Positions 60,475 to 64,000 of a stretch of 64,000 nucleotides of DNA are shown here, in pieces. The notes beneath the pieces are model-generated. The model searched no databases. It was not told where the DNA came from and worked only from the letters and a program-made list of their open reading frames with translations. The translations under genes were made by a program, and so were the position numbers. The first letter of the stretch is position 1. Every line of letters starts with the position of its first letter. This DNA comes from Saccharina japonica (lineage: Eukaryota; Sar; Phaeophyceae; Laminariales; Laminariaceae). Location: the NCBI GenBank assembly GCA_008828725.1, contig MEHQ01002348.1, forward strand, positions 28,043 to 92,042, in the 5' to 3' direction.

Positions 60475-61732
60475 CCACCCCCGTCTTCCGTCACTGTTGG
60501 CATTGGTTGGTTCAATGTATGGATAATACTTTCTGTTTGGACACGATGACACGACATTTGACCCAATCCGGGCCTCTTGAGCCACAAACAACAATGATAC
60601 ATACTGCTGTATCATACTCGCACACATATACTGGCACCAGCTACTGCTGTAGGTGTGGTTGTATGACCAGGTACCAGGTATGCTTATACGAGATACCTGG
60701 GAGGCAGTACGAGGTACTTATCCTATCCTATACTCCGTATACAAGAGTCATCAGTTTATCAGATCTTGTGTATAAATGTGATACCCTCTGGTATGGTTCA
60801 CCGATCTGTTTTTTGTTTTGTTTTGTGATGAGATGTGGTTAGTGGTTAGTCGGGATTTTCAATGGTGCGGCGTTGGAAGAGCTGCAACATGTATTGCTAT
60901 ATGCGTAAACGGCATCACTAAAAATTGTGCGGCTGTTTGGATACAATGGTGTAATAGGAAATAGCACTAACAATTACGCGCTTTTAGATTGCGCGCGATG
61001 TGAGGCAGGGAGGCTCTCTCGCGTTCCAGCGCCCCCTCCCTCCCCCGTCCTGCCTTCTCCCTCCCCCCCCTCCCGATTGTCGGGGGCGATCGGTAGCCAT
61101 CTGCCTACCTTAAGTTACTATCTGCTGTCTACCTGTCTACTTCCCTATCTATACCCATCTATCCATCTATCCATCTGTCCATCTGTTTTATCATACCTAC
61201 CCATGAATACCCGTCTGTATGTCTCTTATTTAACTACTATCTAAACTACTGTATACCTTACCAGGTACATAGTGATGTTTAGTCTAATACGGTCGTAATA
61301 TTGCAGCTACCTAGCTATGTGTACCACAACTTGCAACGCGGCGCGGCATGAAACACAAAGAAATCAGCGGCAACTGTTGATAAGTTAACGTATAATGCAA
61401 CAGTCAGATATTGCTGCTGTCGTCGATCGCCCCGGGCAGGGCGGCGTGGGTGGTGAGGGTTGGCCATTGAGTGGGATATTGCGTTTTATGTGTGTTGTGT
61501 GGTGGATGGTGGGTGGTTTTTTTAGTGTTGGGTGTTGGTTGTCGGTTGGCTTTCGTTAAACATATTTATGTAAAAAGTGTAGCAGCTTCTCGCCCAGCCA
61601 GTCGCTCGTACGCCTGTCAATACATGCAGATACAATATGCTGGTCTGTAGCGTTTTGCTACATCCAGCTCTTAAGATCGTTTTTTTTTCTTTCTCGATGC
61701 TCTCCTATCCGGTATGCCCCTCCATTGCGTAG
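60475..61732. other. Low-copy segment, no gene assigned
   Basis: Several TACCAGGTA-type motifs (60666-60700), a CCTCCCTCCCCCGTCC stretch at 61040, ATCTATCCATCTATCC at 61150. Frames under 110 codons; no domain. Confidence 0.35.
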
Positions 61733-62140
61733 CCTTGCCTTGCCTTGCCTTGCCTTGCCTTGCCTTGCCTTGCCTTGCCTTGCCTTGCCTTGCCTTGCCT
61801 TGCCTTGCCTTGCCTTGCCTTGCCTTGCCTTGCCCTGCCCTGCGCTTCTCTGCTCTGCTCTGCCCTGCTCTGCCCTTCCCTGCCGTGCATTGGCATTGCC
61901 CTGCCCTGCCCTGTCCTTCCCTGCCCTGCTCTGGCTTGTCTTGCCTTGCCCTGCCTTGCCTTGCCCTGCCCTGCGCTTTCCTGCCCTGCTCTGCTCTGCC
62001 CTGTCCTGTCCTGCCCTGTCCTGCACTGCCACGCATTGGCCTTGCCTTGCCTTGCCCTACCCTGCCCCGCCCTACAGGCCCCGCTCTGCCCTGTGCTGCG
62101 TTGCCTACGCTGCCCTGCCCTGCTCTGCCCTGCCCTCGAC
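61733..62140 (+). repeat. (CCTTG)n / (CCCTG)n pentamer array
   Basis: About 20 pure CCTTG units (61735-61832), then CCCTG, CTCTG and CCTTG mixtures to 62140. A stop-free pentamer opens several frames of 120-180 codons on both strands; none is a gene. Confidence 0.95.
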
Positions 62141-62517
62141 CACACCCGCGGCTTGGGCCCACTCCACTCCGCTCCATCCACTCCACTCTTATCTACGATT
62201 TAAGACAACGTTTTTTACTCGATTTGACCTGACCATAACTCCTCCCTGGTTTTCGCGGCTGCCTTACAATACGTAGTCTTAATGGGCACGTATCAGGTAT
62301 ATACTTATCCTCAATCAATATGTCGACACAGCCGAGCCTCCGTGCTCCTTTGTTAACCGTGTGGTCGCCTTAATGCTGCACTTGTTTTACGAAAGAAGTT
62401 GTTTTACTGTGTAGCGCTTGTCTCTCAGTTAAACAATACACGGAGAAGTGACAGCACGAACCACCGTCGTTCTCTCCTTCAAAAAAAAACAGGTTTATGT
62501 TTTGTGTTTTAACCCTA
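62141..62517. other. No gene seen
   Basis: CACTCCACTCCGCTCC short repeats, then unique sequence without domains. Confidence 0.35.
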
Positions 62518-62627
62518 TTATTATGGGGGGCCGTAGTTAATAGGACAAAATAATGTTAGTAAAAATAGGTAAATATGTCGTGTTTTGTGTGTTCCGTAGG
62601 CCCTATTTACTGTGGTCCCCCGTAATA
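62518..62627. mobile_element. MITE-A copy
   Basis: TATGGGGGGCCGTAGTTAAT to CCCTATTTACTGTGGTCCCC. Confidence 0.8.
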
Positions 62628-64000
62628 GTCGTGCAGTGTACATACACCTACACGTGACTCTATTTCCAAGTGTTTCCCCCCACAATGGGACTGCGTTTCT
62701 CAAGGGGTAAATAAACCCTCTTGGAACTTCAAAGAGATACATATGTCGATAAAGAGTCACGGGGGTACAGCAACGACCACTGCGCGAAATTGGGGGATGA
62801 TACAAGCTGGGGTCTTGAGTCCCATGGCAAGGAGTCGTGCAGCCCAGGCGTAGCGTGATCCCACCCGCACTGCTGGGTGCTTACGCTGTTCGTAGGCGGT
62901 TCATAACACCATACGTTTTATTATTGTTTTTGGCTAGCTCGGGGACCCAAAGGGACTTACAGCTGTGCTAATCCGTTTCGTAGTTTTATGGTCACGGAAC
63001 TCGTGTCTTGCCTACGAAAGAAGAATTAGTACTCTGCACGTATATTTACCTCGGCGCGCTGTTTTTTTAATCTGTAGAAATATCGATCTGCAACAGTAGG
63101 AGTCCTTTCGCTACCCGCCAACCATGCCTTACACTCTAGCTTCAAGTAAAATGAGCCCGAAAAAGTGGCCGACCTTCCATAAGGGGTTGGGACGCCAACA
63201 ACAATTGCAGTGGATACCCCGACTTAGGCGAGGTGTGGTACAGGCCCAAGACACCTCTCTTAGCTTCGTAGCCTTCTCTATTATCCGCCGTGGGAAATAT
63301 ATAGCTTTCATGTACGCTGGGTACGGCCGAGTTGGCCTGTTTCTCTCTGCGTGCCGTTTTCTGAAGTCGGGGTATCCACTATTAATACTGTATATATAAA
63401 TACGAGGTACATGCTTACTGATTGTACAGGCAGTATTGCGGCGGCGCAGTATTGTTCGTGTTTTTTTTTGCGTCGCAACGCGGGCGGCATGAAACAGACA
63501 CACGCTCGACACTGCACTGATTGTACAGGCAGTAGCACGGTGCAGTATTGCCCGTGGTATTTTACGTCGCACCGGCAAAGAAACAGGCACACGCGTTATA
63601 CTACACATTATAGTGCGGCAAACAGCTCAAAAGTGGGTGGCGGCGGTTGCGGCACTGATGTATATAGAGTCCGTCTGTGTAGTTTTTCTGTGTTGCTTTT
63701 CTGTGGCCGAGGAGAGCTTTGGCTTGGAAAAAAAAAATCTCGGAATCCTAACTGCTGCTGCTGAAACGAAGAGTTTTCGTACACGATCAACCATGGTGAC
63801 GAAAACTAAGCCAAGTTGGTAAACACTGCAGGGCGGGTTGACTGCTGCGTATACTGGGTAGCAGGGCGGGTATACTCCCACCTGTAGGATGTGTATACCT
63901 GTAACCTGTACTATTATTCCTATGATCACGTGATTCTCTATTTTAAGTTTCCCCCCCCCCCCCCCTCCCCCCACCCAATCCTCTCCCGTTCTACCTTCCT
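62628..64000. other. Low-copy segment, no gene assigned
   Basis: A 91-codon plus frame at 63124-63399 without recognised domains. Two copies of CTGATTGTACAGGCAGTA at 63417 and 63517, each followed by GCAGTATTG and CGTCGCA, show a local duplication of about 100 bp. It ends in a C14 run at 63951. Confidence 0.35.

Noticed and set aside
61658..62276. Several frames of 120-180 codons on both strands
   Set aside because: The CCTTG/CCCTG pentamer has no stop in these readings; multiple frames and both strands are open together.
63124..63399. 91-codon plus ORF as a gene
   Set aside because: No domain, no splice or codon-usage support beyond an open frame.

Overview
The window is nuclear DNA from a eukaryote with a very repeat-rich genome. 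It has spliceosomal introns, interstitial TTAGGG/CCCTAA arrays, dozens of short DNA-transposon derivatives, tRNA-derived SINEs, LINE fragments and long microsatellites. The few supportable exons are GC-rich in third positions and sit among AT-rich repeats. I cannot fix the taxon: a large-genome alga/protist (brown-alga-like) or an invertebrate would both fit. There is no sign of bacterial operons, CRISPR arrays, rRNA or a plain functional tRNA gene.

Real gene content is minimal. The best gene is the 3' end of an AATF/BFR2-type ribosome-biogenesis protein on the minus strand (exons 40067-39903 and 39274-39200). Its two visible exons join in phase 0 and rebuild the TRAUB domain up to the stop codon. 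A second, unidentified gene probably starts in the GC-rich block at 57.4-58.6 kb: a long leader, an ATG at 58111, a polyQ stretch, a GTAAGC donor and a good acceptor. Most other long open frames are microsatellites or transposons read by chance.

Mobile DNA dominates. (1) A LINE (here LINE-A, 5265-6708) keeps the RT C-terminus and a CxC...H....C zinc knuckle, and its 3' end runs into poly(C). The same 3' tail plus poly(C) recurs at many sites, and a second non-coding family (SINE-C) has a similar poly(C)-terminated end. (2) A second LINE (LINE-B) is present mainly as 3' ends with an (AAT)n tail. (3) A classical tRNA-derived, A-tailed SINE occurs about nine times. (4) There are at least seven miniature inverted-repeat families. 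They include a palindromic TAAATAGGACC family (MITE-A), a 250-bp CTACGATAGAGGT family (MITE-B), an 80-bp TTAA-flanked piggyBac-like family (MITE-C, related MITE-D), a TTA/TAA-flanked Harbinger-like GGGCCC palindrome (MITE-E), hAT-like elements with 8-bp duplications (MITE-F and another), a TA-flanked mariner-like CCACTCTG family (MITE-L), and pogo-like CAGTGGG elements.

Layout: 0-5 kb microsatellites and degenerate tandem repeats; 5-7 kb LINE-A with a nested SINE; 7-16 kb MITEs and foldback elements; 16-18 kb poly(C) modules, a CAG array and a gap; 18-21 kb nested MITE-B; 22-24 kb (CTA)n, (ATT)n and a MITE-C triplet; 24-37 kb mixed LINE/SINE/MITE with a second gap; 38.5-40.1 kb AATF 3' end; 40-46 kb MITEs, poly(C) tandem modules and satellites; 46-52 kb deeply nested MITE-B/C/E; 53-56 kb pentamer inverted repeat and a pogo-like element; 57-60 kb candidate gene and a third gap; 61-62 kb pentamer array.

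The observations most worth following are the poly(C)-tailed LINE/SINE pair, the TA-bounded micro-insertions (TACAGTA, TACCAGGTA, TACAGCAGTA, TACGAGTA, TACGTA) that distinguish copies of the same repeat and look like DNA-transposon excision footprints, and the repeated use of one TTAA inside MITE-B as an insertion hotspot.
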